DNA of 64,000 bases, taken from Pirellulaceae bacterium (lineage in GTDB: Bacteria; Planctomycetota; Planctomycetia; Pirellulales; Pirellulaceae). Made by a program: the position numbers and the translations under genes. Of the stretch, positions 18,332 through 27,469 are shown one piece after another (positions within the stretch are counted from its first letter, which is position 1; each line of letters opens with the position of its first letter). The notes beneath the pieces were generated by a model. That model had not been told where the DNA came from and ran no database searches. It saw only the letters and a list, made by a program, of their open reading frames with translations. The stretch is taken from the NCBI GenBank assembly GCA_025459265.1, contig JALOQX010000001.1, forward strand, positions 1 through 64,000, written 5' to 3'.

Positions 18332-19597
18332 TCAGCGCCTCTTGGCGTTACTGGGCGAGGTGGCCAACAGCGGCTTGGTCGGGTCGGCATCCGGAAACAG
18401 GTTCACGAGCCACGTGAGCCGTTGGGGCGGCACACGGGGTTTGCCGGCGATGCGTTGGATCTCTTCGCGCGCCGAGTCGGCAAACGGCGTGTCGCCGAAG
18501 TCCTGGACAACCGTATCGAAGTAGATGCGGGCCGCACCGTACTCCTGGCGCCGCGCATAGTACTGGGCCAACCGCCATTCTCGTTCCGCCAGCAGATAAC
18601 GCACCTCGCGCGCGGCACGGTCCAGTTCCTCCTGCTGCTGCCGCGCCTCGTGCGGGAACTGCCGCCGCACCTGCTGAATCAGCTTCTCCGTCTCCTCCAG
18701 CGCCGTGCCCGTGTAGTTCGCGCCGCGATACCCGCGCAGTTTGGCCTGAATGCCGAGGTAGTGGGCGTGAAACTGATGTTCGCTGCTGGGGAAATGGGTG
18801 CGCACATCCGAGTAGTATTGATCGGCCTTCTCGAAATCACCTTTCACGAAGTGCGCGTTGGCCGCCGCCATCGTGGCATCGTCGGCCAGCTTGCCGGTGG
18901 GATCGTCCAACCGCATGCGGTCATAGATGCGTACCGCGTGGCCGAACGTTCCGGACCAGGGGATGGCCGGGTCCGTCAGGTTGATGGGCCACTTCAGCGT
19001 CTCCGGGTCGTCGTGGAGCTTGAGCCAGTACTGGGCAATCAGGAAGCGGCGGGCGCCGACGAGGTCCAGGTAGCGGGTGTTCGGGTACTTCTTGAGCAGT
19101 TGTTCGAAGTGGTGGTTCGCCTTCACGTAGTGATCCGCGAAGAACTGGCTCTCACCGGCCCGGAACAGCGCATCTTCTTCCAGGGCGGAGTCTGGCCAGC
19201 GCGTGGCTGCCGCCGCGAATTTCTCGGCCGCCTCAACGAACCATCCGCGCACGTCGGCCTGTGCGTCGCCGTCCCGCTGCTCCACCGCCTGACGGTAGAG
19301 CTCTTCCCCCTCTCCATACAGCTGCCGGGCGATGGCGCGATTGGGCCCGCGTCCGGTGAGTCGTCGGACGGTGGCGCCGATCTGTGCCGGGGCGAAGTCC
19401 TGGAGTTTGAGCGGCGGCTGCTCAGGTTCTGCCTCGGCCTCGTCCAGCACCTCATCCGCCGCGGCCACGCCGCGCACGACGGGTGCGGTCGCGGTCGGTG
19501 TGCTGGTGGAAGTTGAGCCACTGCGATCGGTCACCAGCGCGCATCCGCCGGCGGCCGTTGCCAGCCAGAGCACGAGAAGCTGTTGGTGCCTGTGCAT
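18332..19597 (-). CDS. BamD/YfiO-like outer membrane assembly lipoprotein with TPR repeats
   Basis: This protein of about 421 residues has a lipobox ('LVLWLATAAGGC-ALV'), a Thr/Ser-rich spacer, and then helical TPR-like repeats. These include 'AAEKFAAAATRWPDSALEEDALFRAGESQFFADHY', 'HFEQLLKKYPNTRY' and 'YYSDVRTHFPSSEHQF'; 'AARIYFDTVVQDFGDTPFADSAREE' is the typical last BamD repeat. It likely joins a beta-barrel assembly machine. It is longer than E. coli BamD (245 residues). Start: ATG 19597 has AAGGA upstream; in-frame ATGs at 19606 and 19630 are alternatives, the latter overlapping the recO stop. Confidence 0.75.
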   Translation of the reverse strand: MHRHQQLLVLWLATAAGGCALVTDRSGSTSTSTPTATAPVVRGVAAADEVLDEAEAEPEQPPLKLQDFAPAQIGATVRRLTGRGPNRAIARQLYGEGEELYRQAVEQRDGDAQADVRGWFVEAAEKFAAAATRWPDSALEEDALFRAGESQFFADHYVKANHHFEQLLKKYPNTRYLDLVGARRFLIAQYWLKLHDDPETLKWPINLTDPAIPWSGTFGHAVRIYDRMRLDDPTGKLADDATMAAANAHFVKGDFEKADQYYSDVRTHFPSSEHQFHAHYLGIQAKLRGYRGANYTGTALEETEKLIQQVRRQFPHEARQQQEELDRAAREVRYLLAEREWRLAQYYARRQEYGAARIYFDTVVQDFGDTPFADSAREEIQRIAGKPRVPPQRLTWLVNLFPDADPTKPLLATSPSNAKRR

Positions 19598-19626
19598 CGG
19601 GGACATCCTTGTCCGTCTCGGTTCCG

Positions 19627-20391
19627 TCATCGGGTCGCGTGACCCAGCAGGCCCAGATACGCATGCATTCGCGGCCGGTGATCCAGCAGGCGACAGACGT
19701 ACTGGTTCAGGACCCCGCGCAGTTCGCCGCACGTGCGCGCGTCCCAGGTTACGTCGCGCCAGGTGTCCGAGTCGCAGGCCGCAAACTGACGCAGCACCTG
19801 GATCGTTGCCGCGGTGACGCTCACGACCTGGCGATGGCCCGGCCGGCAGGCCGGGCACAACAGGCCGCCTGCGGCCAGCGCGAAGGGGTGCCGGCCGGCC
19901 AGCGCGATCGGCTGGCCACACGCGGCACAGCCGCCCAGGGCCGGCAAGTGCCCCAGCAGGCGCAGCGCCGTCATCTCAAACCTCAACACCACCCGTGCCA
20001 GTTCCGTCGCGCCCTCCAACTCACTTAAAGCCGCATCGGCCGCCTCATACAGGTCCGGCTGCGGATCGCCCTCATCCGTCAACTCACGCAATAACTCGGC
20101 CACATAGTAGGCGGCGTACAACCGCGACAGGTCCCGCTGTGCATTGCGGAATCGCCGCTCCAGCTTGGCCTCGGTCAGCAGGTCCAGCGTCTCGGCTGAT
20201 TTGTGGAGGAACACTATGCGACAGACGGCCAGCAGGTCAAGAGCAGACTCGAACGAGCTCTTGGGACGCCGGGCTCCTTTGGCTAAGGCCCCCACCTTAC
20301 CGAAATCGCGGGTGAAGAGCGTGACGACACAGCTCGTTTCGCTGAATTCCACCACACGCAGCACGATCGCCAGAGTCTTTTCGCTTGCCAT
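19627..20391 (-). CDS. recO: DNA repair protein RecO
   Basis: This 254-residue recombination mediator loads RecA onto gapped DNA with RecF/RecR. The N-terminal OB fold is 'TLAIVLRVVEFSETSCVVTLFTRDFGKVGALAKGARRPKS'. The helical C-terminal domain has a four-Cys zinc site ('CAACGQ' ... 'LLCPACR'). The ATG at 20391 lies behind GGGAGCAGG. The downstream BamD-like reading frame begins across its stop codon. Confidence 0.92.
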   Translation of the reverse strand: MASEKTLAIVLRVVEFSETSCVVTLFTRDFGKVGALAKGARRPKSSFESALDLLAVCRIVFLHKSAETLDLLTEAKLERRFRNAQRDLSRLYAAYYVAELLRELTDEGDPQPDLYEAADAALSELEGATELARVVLRFEMTALRLLGHLPALGGCAACGQPIALAGRHPFALAAGGLLCPACRPGHRQVVSVTAATIQVLRQFAACDSDTWRDVTWDARTCGELRGVLNQYVCRLLDHRPRMHAYLGLLGHATR

Positions 20392-20434
20392 GTTCCTGCT
20401 CCCGGGACACGTACGCCCCGGAGCACGCACCACG

Positions 20435-21718
20435 TTACCGGTCCGGCTGCTGCATCAGTTCGAGGCGGATGCGTTCCACGCGGCGTGGCGTGGCCTTGAG
20501 CACCGTGAAGCGGATCGCCTCCTGCTGGATCACCTCGCCGAGCCCGGGGATCTTGCCGGCGGCGTGGATCACCAGTCCCGCGACGGTGTCGAATTCCTCG
20601 GATTCCGGCAGCGCCAGGCCGAACTCCTCGTTCAGCTCGTCCACATGTACCCGTCCGTCGACCTCGATCGTGGACGCGTCGATCCGGATCAGGTCCACCT
20701 CCTCCTCCTCATCCGATTCGTCGGCGATTTCACCGACGATTTCCTCCAGCGCATCTTCGATCGTGACGACGCCAGCCACCGCCCGGTACTCGTCCACCAC
20801 AATGGCCATGTGGCTGCGGGTGCGGCGGAACTCCCGCAACAGATCGTCCACTGCCTTGGTCTCGGGCACAAACCACGGTTCACGCAACAGCGGTCGCAGG
20901 GCATTGCGGGGCGTGCCGGCCGTCTGGCACAGCTCGGCCAGCAGGTCCTTCACGTACAGGATGCCGACCACATTGTCCAGCGATCCCTCGTACACGGGCA
21001 ACCGGGTGCGCCCGACCTCGGTGACGAACCGCAGCATGTCGGGCCAGCTCATGGCCAGGTCAATCGCGTCGACGTCGCTGCGCGGCGTCATGATTTCGGA
21101 GACATCCACATCCGCCAGCTCGATCACGCCCTCGATCATCTCCCGCGCATCGGCCTCCAGCAGGCCGTCCCGCAGGCCGGCCGACACGATGGTGCGAATC
21201 TCATCTTCGAAGGCCTCCTCCTCATCTTCGGCCGCGGCCGACTGTCCGGCCAGTCGATGGGCCAGCACGTTGCAGGCGCGCGCGGCCCAGGTCACGGGCC
21301 ACAGACTGCGGGCCAACCCTCGCCAGAGCGACCACGTGTGGTAGAGGAAGGGCGCCGACCAGACCTGCACCACGGCCCAGGGGATCCAGATGGTGACCGC
21401 CATCAGCAGCGTGACAGTCACGACGGCCACCGTGACCGGCACCCGCACATCGGGCGTCGCGTGCGGTGAGTACCCGCACCACCAGCTGGTCGCGGCGAAG
21501 ACGACGAGCAGCGTGCCGACAAGTTCCAGGGATTCCGCCGCCAGCGCCACGGCGGCGTGGCGATCGAGCACCTCGTCGAACAGTCCCTGGCGGTTGCGGC
21601 GGCGGCAGTACCGTTCCAGGTCACGGCGCGAGAACTCGTGCAGGACTTTCGCGCCGCTGGCGGCAAAGCCCCCCAGCGCCAGGCCGAACACCCCGCACCA
21701 CACGCACCATGAGGACAT
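20435..21718 (-). CDS. CorC/CNNM-type (HlyC/CorC) transporter-associated CBS protein
   Basis: This 427-residue protein has four hydrophobic N-terminal segments (about residues 1-150; a CNNM/DUF21-like membrane domain). A CBS pair follows, with 'VSEIMTPRSDVDAIDL' and 'RTRLPVYEGSLDNVVGILYVKDLL', the second being 'MAIVVDEYRAVAGVVTIEDALEEIVGEI'. It ends with a CorC-HlyC FAD-like domain ('EEFGLALPESEEFDTVAGLVI'). This family is linked to Mg/Co efflux; the old name hemolysin is not informative. A second GTG at 21721 sits better behind AGGAGG and may be the true start. It follows ybeY by a few bases, as in many genomes. Confidence 0.88.
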   Translation of the reverse strand: MSSWCVWCGVFGLALGGFAASGAKVLHEFSRRDLERYCRRRNRQGLFDEVLDRHAAVALAAESLELVGTLLVVFAATSWWCGYSPHATPDVRVPVTVAVVTVTLLMAVTIWIPWAVVQVWSAPFLYHTWSLWRGLARSLWPVTWAARACNVLAHRLAGQSAAAEDEEEAFEDEIRTIVSAGLRDGLLEADAREMIEGVIELADVDVSEIMTPRSDVDAIDLAMSWPDMLRFVTEVGRTRLPVYEGSLDNVVGILYVKDLLAELCQTAGTPRNALRPLLREPWFVPETKAVDDLLREFRRTRSHMAIVVDEYRAVAGVVTIEDALEEIVGEIADESDEEEEVDLIRIDASTIEVDGRVHVDELNEEFGLALPESEEFDTVAGLVIHAAGKIPGLGEVIQQEAIRFTVLKATPRRVERIRLELMQQPDR

Positions 21719-21723
21719 CACCG

Positions 21724-22191
21724 TCACGCGCCTCCTGCCGTCGGGCGCTGCGTCACCTCGTGCCCCCGCGACACCCCGCATTGTTTCAGATAGTGGTCCT
21801 CGGCACAACGCATCGCGCTGCGCGCCGCCGGCGTCTGGTCGTCCCAACCGACCAGGTGCAGCAGACCATGAATCACGTACAACAGCAGCTCGTGGTCCGG
21901 CGGCCACCCGTAGCGGGCCGCCTGCGCCCGGGCCGTCTCGCCACTGACTACGATCTCACCCTCAAGCAGGTCCGACGACCGCTCCAGGACGAAACTCAGC
22001 ACGTCCGTCGCGTAATCGTGCTGCAGAAACTGGCGATTGAGGCGGTGGATTGTGTCGTCGTCCACGATCGCGATGCTGATGTGGCAGGTGGACGGCCCGT
22101 GGTCGCGCACAATCGCGACCGCCACCCGCTCGAGAAGTGCCGCATCCACGTCCGTGGCGGTCTGCTGATCGGCGACCTCGATGTCCATCAT
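21724..22191 (-). CDS. ybeY: Endoribonuclease YbeY (16S rRNA 3'-end maturation)
   Basis: This 155-residue metal-dependent RNase acts in rRNA processing and ribosome quality control. It shows 'IAIVDDDTIHRLNRQFLQHDYATDVLSF' and the metal motif 'HGLLHLVGWDD'. The usual third His (GYDH) reads Asp here; this could be a tolerated variant ligand. It is in the conserved neighbourhood phoH, pgpH, ybeY, corC, recO. Confidence 0.93.
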   Translation of the reverse strand: MMDIEVADQQTATDVDAALLERVAVAIVRDHGPSTCHISIAIVDDDTIHRLNRQFLQHDYATDVLSFVLERSSDLLEGEIVVSGETARAQAARYGWPPDHELLLYVIHGLLHLVGWDDQTPAARSAMRCAEDHYLKQCGVSRGHEVTQRPTAGGA

Positions 22192-22194
22192 GGC

Positions 22195-24552
22195 TCAGGC
22201 CGTCTGCTGCTGGTCGGGGTACTTGACGCGGGCATGGTACACCGCCGTGAGCGACTTGATCAGGCTTTCCTGGATGCGCCGCAGCTCCTGCAGCGTGATC
22301 CCGCAGTCGTCGAACTGCCCATCCAAAAGGCGCTTCATCGCCAGCGATTCGATCAGGTTCTCGATCCGCGCCGGTGTCGGGTCAACCAGCGTGCGACTGG
22401 CACTTTCGGCCGCATCGGCCAGCATCAGGACGCCCGCCTCGCGCGTCCGCGGCTTGGGGCCCGGATAGCGGTAGCTGCTTTCCGGCACCACATCGCCGTC
22501 GGCCACGTTCTCCGATTGCCGCGCCGCCTGCTGGTAGAAGTACTCGACCAGCGTCGTGCCGTGATGCTGTTCAATGAAATCGATGATCGGCTGCGGCAGA
22601 TGGTGCTGACGGGCCAGGTCCGCGCCGTCCTTGACGTGCGCAATGATCACCAGCGTGCTCATGGCCGGGAGCAACGACTCGTGGCGATTCACATCCCGTC
22701 CCTGGTTCTCCACGAAATAGCCCGGCTTGAACATCTTGCCGATGTCGTGGAAATACGCCCCCACGCGGACCAACAGGCCGTTGCTGCCAATCGACTCGGC
22801 CGCCGCTTCGGCCAGCGAGGCGACATTGATGGAATGATTGTACGTGCCGGGCGCACGCCGGGCCAGTTCCTGCAGCAGGGGATGCGCCGCGTCGCCCAGT
22901 TCGAGCAGGCTGATGTCTGTCTGGACCCCGAACAACCGTTCGATGAACGGCAGCAAGCCCGTCATGATCAAGGCCGCGAGGACGGCCGTGAAGCCGTGCC
23001 ACACGGCACCCGGGAGGAGCGGCAGGACGGCGAACGGCCCCGCGGCGGTCCAGCCGTTGCCGATGCTCCCCGCCGCGCTGTGCCAGGTACCCAGCGGCTC
23101 GCCAATGAGCAGGCCGATGCCGATGGTCGTCAGCACGGCGACCAGTCCCGCGCCCAGGCCCACGTAGATCAGCTTCGTCCGGCTTCGCACGCGGTTGAGC
23201 AGCAGGACGGCGGTCAGCGCCGTGGCCAGCATGAGCACGAACTCGGCCAGACCCATGCCCAGCGCGAGGCAGAGCGTCAACGCCATCACGCCGGTCAGCA
23301 GGAGCGCTCCCTGTCGCGAAAACGCGATGGAGATCGTCATGCTGAAGAGCAGCAGCGGGATCACTTCCGCCTGCCACAATTCCCCCGTGCAGAGGCGCCC
23401 GAGCCCGACCGTGACCACCGCGGCCGCCAGCAGCGATACGAGTCGTCGCACCTCCGACGTCCAGGCCCGCTGATACGTCACCGCGTACACGCCGCAGAAC
23501 ACGAGCATGGCCGCGTACATGCTGAGACTCGCCACGGAAAACGTGACGCGGTCCAGGGGACTCATCTGCTGGACCAGCGCCGCGTGCTCGCGCCGCAACA
23601 CCTCCAGCTTGTCGGGCGTCATCCGCTGGCCGCCGGTGACGAGCTTGTGCCCGGGCAGGTACTCTTGCTGCGCGACAATACTCGGCAACAGCTCCGCGTA
23701 CTCGCGTTGCGTGGCCTCGTTGTCCAGCGTCAGCGTCTTCGGCAGTCCCTGCCGGACCAGCGCGTGACTCACGACCTCAGCCAGAAACTCGGCGTCGGCG
23801 CCCGGCAGCTTGGCCTGCGCAAACTCCTCGGCCAGGCGCGTCTTCAACTCGGTCGCGACCTCCGCCATGCGGACTTTCTTGACGTCCACCAGCTGGGCAA
23901 AGCCGGGCTTTCCCAACGGATACACCTTGACCGCAATCTGGCTGCCCTCCTCCGGAGGATGTCCCAGCTGCTCCAGCAGCCCGGTTTCCTCGATCTGCTC
24001 GAAGGCGCGCTGCACCGCCCGCGCGAACAAGGTCAGATCCGGGTCCTCCTGCAGGGACGTCTTGAGGCGTGCGAACGTCGTGACGCTGCGCGCCTGCCGC
24101 TGCTCGTCCGACTCGTCCGCGGAGGCTTTCGGCAGGAACTCGTTCCACAATGCCGGCTCCACCTGCTCGACGGTTTCCGGCGCCAGGACCTGGAACATGC
24201 GACTCTTCAGGGCCGATCGCAGCTCCTTGAGCGGCCGATCGTCGTGCACATACGTGCACGCCATCTCGCTCCGCTTCTGCTTCCGCTGCTGCTCCGTCGC
24301 CGCGGGATCCGGGACGCTGAACGCCACGCGCGCACAGATGTCGCGACTCGGCAGATGTCCCACGCGGTATCCGAACGGAGGCGCCCACCCGGCGGTAATG
24401 CCCCACATGCAGATCGCCGCCACGGCGCACAAGCCGATCCGCAGCAGCACTTCCGACCGCTGCAGATGGCCCAGCGTGCGTGCCAGCCGACCCGGCGGCA
24501 GGGCCAGCGACGCAACATGATCCGAGCGGGTGATGCGGGAGTGGGTGGACAT
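22195..24552 (-). CDS. pgpH: 7TM-HD family phosphohydrolase, PgpH-like (probable cyclic-di-AMP phosphodiesterase)
   Basis: This 785-residue membrane protein has an N-terminal helix (about 38-55), then an extracytoplasmic 7TMR-HDED region ('ARVAFSVPDPAATEQQRKQ'). Seven membrane segments follow at about 335-550. The cytoplasmic HD domain has 'ELARRAPGTYNHSINVASLAEAAAE', 'GAYFHDIGKMFKPGYFVENQ', 'IIAHVKDGADLA' and 'FIEQHHGTTLVEYFY'. Family members hydrolyse c-di-AMP to pApA. It lies between phoH and ybeY, the classic context. No diadenylate cyclase gene is in the window. Confidence 0.88.
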   Translation of the reverse strand: MSTHSRITRSDHVASLALPPGRLARTLGHLQRSEVLLRIGLCAVAAICMWGITAGWAPPFGYRVGHLPSRDICARVAFSVPDPAATEQQRKQKRSEMACTYVHDDRPLKELRSALKSRMFQVLAPETVEQVEPALWNEFLPKASADESDEQRQARSVTTFARLKTSLQEDPDLTLFARAVQRAFEQIEETGLLEQLGHPPEEGSQIAVKVYPLGKPGFAQLVDVKKVRMAEVATELKTRLAEEFAQAKLPGADAEFLAEVVSHALVRQGLPKTLTLDNEATQREYAELLPSIVAQQEYLPGHKLVTGGQRMTPDKLEVLRREHAALVQQMSPLDRVTFSVASLSMYAAMLVFCGVYAVTYQRAWTSEVRRLVSLLAAAVVTVGLGRLCTGELWQAEVIPLLLFSMTISIAFSRQGALLLTGVMALTLCLALGMGLAEFVLMLATALTAVLLLNRVRSRTKLIYVGLGAGLVAVLTTIGIGLLIGEPLGTWHSAAGSIGNGWTAAGPFAVLPLLPGAVWHGFTAVLAALIMTGLLPFIERLFGVQTDISLLELGDAAHPLLQELARRAPGTYNHSINVASLAEAAAESIGSNGLLVRVGAYFHDIGKMFKPGYFVENQGRDVNRHESLLPAMSTLVIIAHVKDGADLARQHHLPQPIIDFIEQHHGTTLVEYFYQQAARQSENVADGDVVPESSYRYPGPKPRTREAGVLMLADAAESASRTLVDPTPARIENLIESLAMKRLLDGQFDDCGITLQELRRIQESLIKSLTAVYHARVKYPDQQQTA

Positions 24553-24576
24553 GACGGGGCCCGTGCCGGGGAGGGA

Positions 24577-25542
24577 TCAACGCCGCGCTTTGGGCGAGCG
24601 GCGTCGTGGTTTCTCTTCGTACGCTTGCACAATTTCCTGAACCAGCCGGTGCCGGACGATGTCCGATTCGTCCAGCTCCACAATGCTCACCCCCCGCAGG
24701 CCCTGTAGACGCCGGACCGCGTCCACCAGGCCGCTACGCGTCGTCGACGGCAGGTCCACCTGCGTCACGTCGCCCGACACGACCATCCGCGAGCCCTCAC
24801 CCATGCGCGTCAGAAACATCTTCATCTGCGCCACCGTGGTGTTCTGTGCTTCGTCGAGTATCACGAACGCCTCGTTGAGCGTGCGGCCGCGCATGTAGGC
24901 CAGCGGCACCACCTCGATCACGTCACGCTCCATGTGACTCTTGATCAATTCGTAGTCCATCATTTCGTGCAAGGCGTCCAGCAGCGGCCGCAGATAGGGG
25001 TTGATCTTCGCCTGCAGGTCGCCCGGCAAGTAGCCCAGACTCTCCCCCGCCTCCACCGCCGGCCGGACCAGCACGATCCGCCGGATGTCGCGCCGCCGCA
25101 GACATTCGACGGCCATCGCCACCGCCAGGTACGTTTTGCCGGTCCCCGCCGGCCCGACCGCGAAGACCAGCTCGTGACTGCGAATGGCCGCCACGTACCG
25201 CGCCTGCCCCGCCGTCCGCGGCCGGATCTGCCGCGAGGCATTCGGGACCTCGATCGCGGGCTGGGGCGCCGCCACGCCATTGGCCCCCGACACCTGCGCC
25301 AGGATCTGCCGCACATCATCTACGGCCAACGGACCCCGCCGCTCGGCCAGCTGTTTGAGCTCCTCCAACGCCTTCGTGGCTTTGGCGACCGCGCGGTCAT
25401 CCCCGGCGACATGGATCTCGCCGTCGCGGTGCGTGATCGCTACGCCCAAGCTGTTGCGAATAGCCCGCAAATGCTGATCGCGAACCCCAAACACGGACAA
25501 CGCCAACTGGGGCTCGCCAAGCGATATCGTTGCTTCTGTCAT
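24577..25542 (-). CDS. ybeZ: PhoH family ATPase (YbeZ)
   Basis: This 321-residue cytosolic P-loop NTPase is thought to work with YbeY in RNA metabolism. A KH-like N-terminal region (about 1-100) is followed by the PhoH domain with Walker A 'VGPAGTGKTYLAVAMAVE', 'RPAVEAGESLGYLPGDLQ', Walker B 'AFVILDEAQNTT' and 'MVVSGDVTQVDLP'. The ATG at 25542 has only a weak GAAG site and is chosen by homology length. It heads the phoH-pgpH-ybeY-corC-recO run. Confidence 0.9.
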   Translation of the reverse strand: MTEATISLGEPQLALSVFGVRDQHLRAIRNSLGVAITHRDGEIHVAGDDRAVAKATKALEELKQLAERRGPLAVDDVRQILAQVSGANGVAAPQPAIEVPNASRQIRPRTAGQARYVAAIRSHELVFAVGPAGTGKTYLAVAMAVECLRRRDIRRIVLVRPAVEAGESLGYLPGDLQAKINPYLRPLLDALHEMMDYELIKSHMERDVIEVVPLAYMRGRTLNEAFVILDEAQNTTVAQMKMFLTRMGEGSRMVVSGDVTQVDLPSTTRSGLVDAVRRLQGLRGVSIVELDESDIVRHRLVQEIVQAYEEKPRRRSPKARR

Positions 25543-25712
25543 CACTTCAACTATAGCGAATGTCCAGCTCCCCGGACCAGACACCCACCCCGCGCGGCCG
25601 CTGCCGGTAGGTCGGGTGACGCCGTTGGCGCAGGCCAGGCGTAGCTCGCCCGGTGCCCCCTCTCACCCCACCGCAGCCGATCGCTCGCTCAGTCCCGTTC
25701 ACGCGCATGACC

Positions 25713-26627
25713 TCACCGAGGGCCGATCAGCCCACCGGCCCAACAGGCGTAGGCGGCCGGCGCGGCGAGGGTCAGCGAGTCGGCCAGGTCCAAGACACCC
25801 CCCAATCCCGGCAGCCAGGTGCTGGAGTCCTTGCGGTTTGCATCACGTTTGAGCAAGGACTCTGCCAGGTCACCGGCCAGACCGGCGACGGCCAGGATGG
25901 TCGCGTAGAGCAGCCAGCCCCAGAGCGGACCAACACGGCCCGGCTCGGCGACCAGCTCTGGCACGACCCAGGCATAACACAGCCCACCCGCGAACCACGC
26001 GGCCGCGAGCCCGCCCGCGACGCCCTCCCAGGTCTTCTTCGGACTTAATACCGGCGCCAGCCAATGGCGGCCCAGGGCCCGGCCCACGAAGTAGGCCCCC
26101 GTATCCGAACATTTCACGATGAGGATCACGGACAGCAGCGCGGCCATGCCCCAGCGGGCATCGTGCCACAACCGCAGGCTGACGAGGAAGCTGATGAGCC
26201 AGCCGGCGTAAACGATGGCCAGCGTCGAACGTCCCAGCCGGGCAGTGGCCTGACCCGGCTGCGTGAACTGGTGCATCTCGACCGCGAAGACCGCTACGAT
26301 CGCCACCAGCACACCCGTTGCGGCCCAGGTCACACTGCCACCCGGCACACCCGGTGCGCCCGGCGCAGCGGCGAGGAGCCCCCACAGCGGGGTGGCCGCC
26401 AAGACAACGGGCAGGGACACCCCCGCATAGAGTATCCCGGCGATCGGCCGGTCCAAACGGTCACGCCACAGGTCCAGCAGCTCACGGGCCATGAGGTGCG
26501 AAATGAGAATCGCACAGGGGAGCAGCCAGATCCCGGGCAGCGACCCGGCCCAGCGCCAGTCCGCATACAGCAGGCCCGTCAGACCGGTCAGGAGCACGCT
26601 GGCCGAAAGCACGCGGAGCTTGAGCAC
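25713..26627 (-). CDS. cdsA: Phosphatidate cytidylyltransferase
   Basis: This 304-residue polytopic membrane enzyme makes CDP-diacylglycerol from phosphatidate and CTP. There are about eight hydrophobic segments. The C-terminal family signature is present as 'DLAESLLKRDANRKDSSTWLPGLGGVLDLADSL', given here in pieces: 'SLLKRDANRKDSS', 'LPGLGGVLD', 'LADSL'. The usual D-R-x-D-S ending reads D-L-x-D-S, losing an arginine; both aspartates remain. The pairing with uppS downstream is the normal arrangement. Confidence 0.9.
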   Translation of the reverse strand: MLKLRVLSASVLLTGLTGLLYADWRWAGSLPGIWLLPCAILISHLMARELLDLWRDRLDRPIAGILYAGVSLPVVLAATPLWGLLAAAPGAPGVPGGSVTWAATGVLVAIVAVFAVEMHQFTQPGQATARLGRSTLAIVYAGWLISFLVSLRLWHDARWGMAALLSVILIVKCSDTGAYFVGRALGRHWLAPVLSPKKTWEGVAGGLAAAWFAGGLCYAWVVPELVAEPGRVGPLWGWLLYATILAVAGLAGDLAESLLKRDANRKDSSTWLPGLGGVLDLADSLTLAAPAAYACWAGGLIGPR

Positions 26628-26696
26628 GATGTCAGGTCCCTCTTCTCAGGTTGTCCGGCCGCGGTTTGACCGCGCCGGAGCGCTGCGGCGCGCGGG

Positions 26697-27467
26697 TCAC
26701 GAGCGACCGATGCCGCCGAACCGCCGATCACGTCGGACGTAGGCGCGGATCGCTTCGTACAGGTCTTCGGTCCGGAATTCCGGCCAGCAGCGTTCGGTCA
26801 CCCACAGCTCGGCATAGCTGATCTGCCACAGCAGGAAGTTGCTGACGCGCATTTCGCCGGCCGTGCGAATCAGCAGGTCCGGGTCCGGGCGACCTGCCGT
26901 GTACAGGTGGGCGGCAATCGTCTCTTCGCAGATCGCGTCGGGTGCCAGTTCGCCAGTCTGGACCCGCTGGGCGATGGCCCGCACGGCATCAACCATTTCC
27001 CCGCGTCCGCCGTAGTTGATGGCCAAGCACAACCGCATGCCGGGGTTCCCGGCCGTCAGGTCGATCGTGCGGTCCATTTCGTCCAGCACGCGCGGGGGGA
27101 TGCCGGTCCGCCGTCCGATGACTTCCACCACGATCCGCTGCTGCATGATCGTGCCCCGCTCTTCGATCATGTACTGTTCCAGCAGGTGCATCAGGAACTC
27201 AAGTTCCTCCGGAGGCCGTTTCCAGTTCTCGCTCGACAGACAGAACAGCGTGAGTTGTTCCAGGCCCAGTTGCGTGCACTGCTCGACCGTGCGGCGCACG
27301 CTGGCAACCCCGCGCCGATGGCCTTCGATGCGTGGCAGGTTCTGACGCTGGGCCCAGCGTCCATTGCCATCCATGATGATCGCGACGTGACGCGGCCGTT
27401 GCGCCCGCGGTACGTCGTGCAGCGGATGTTCGGAATCGAAAGCCGGGGTAGCAGAGTCGCTGGCCAT
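26697..27467 (-). CDS. uppS: Isoprenyl transferase (undecaprenyl diphosphate synthase)
   Basis: This cis-prenyltransferase of 256 residues makes the lipid carrier for glycan synthesis. It has 'HVAIIMDGNGRWAQRQNLPRIEGHRRG' with the catalytic Asp, 'FCLSSENWKRP', 'LAINYGGRGEMVDAV', and 'PDPDLLIRTAGEMRVSNFLLWQISYAELWVTE'. ATG 27467 lies 2 bp after the purA stop codon and has no ribosome site of its own, so translation is probably coupled. The usual 'TSGE' reads 'TAGE'. Confidence 0.94.
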   Translation of the reverse strand: MASDSATPAFDSEHPLHDVPRAQRPRHVAIIMDGNGRWAQRQNLPRIEGHRRGVASVRRTVEQCTQLGLEQLTLFCLSSENWKRPPEELEFLMHLLEQYMIEERGTIMQQRIVVEVIGRRTGIPPRVLDEMDRTIDLTAGNPGMRLCLAINYGGRGEMVDAVRAIAQRVQTGELAPDAICEETIAAHLYTAGRPDPDLLIRTAGEMRVSNFLLWQISYAELWVTERCWPEFRTEDLYEAIRAYVRRDRRFGGIGRS

Positions 27468-27469
27468 GG

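Noticed and set aside
21466-24708. 1080-residue plus-strand open frame
   Set aside because: Antisense to the pgpH-like gene, ybeY and part of the CorC-like gene, all of which have convincing motifs.
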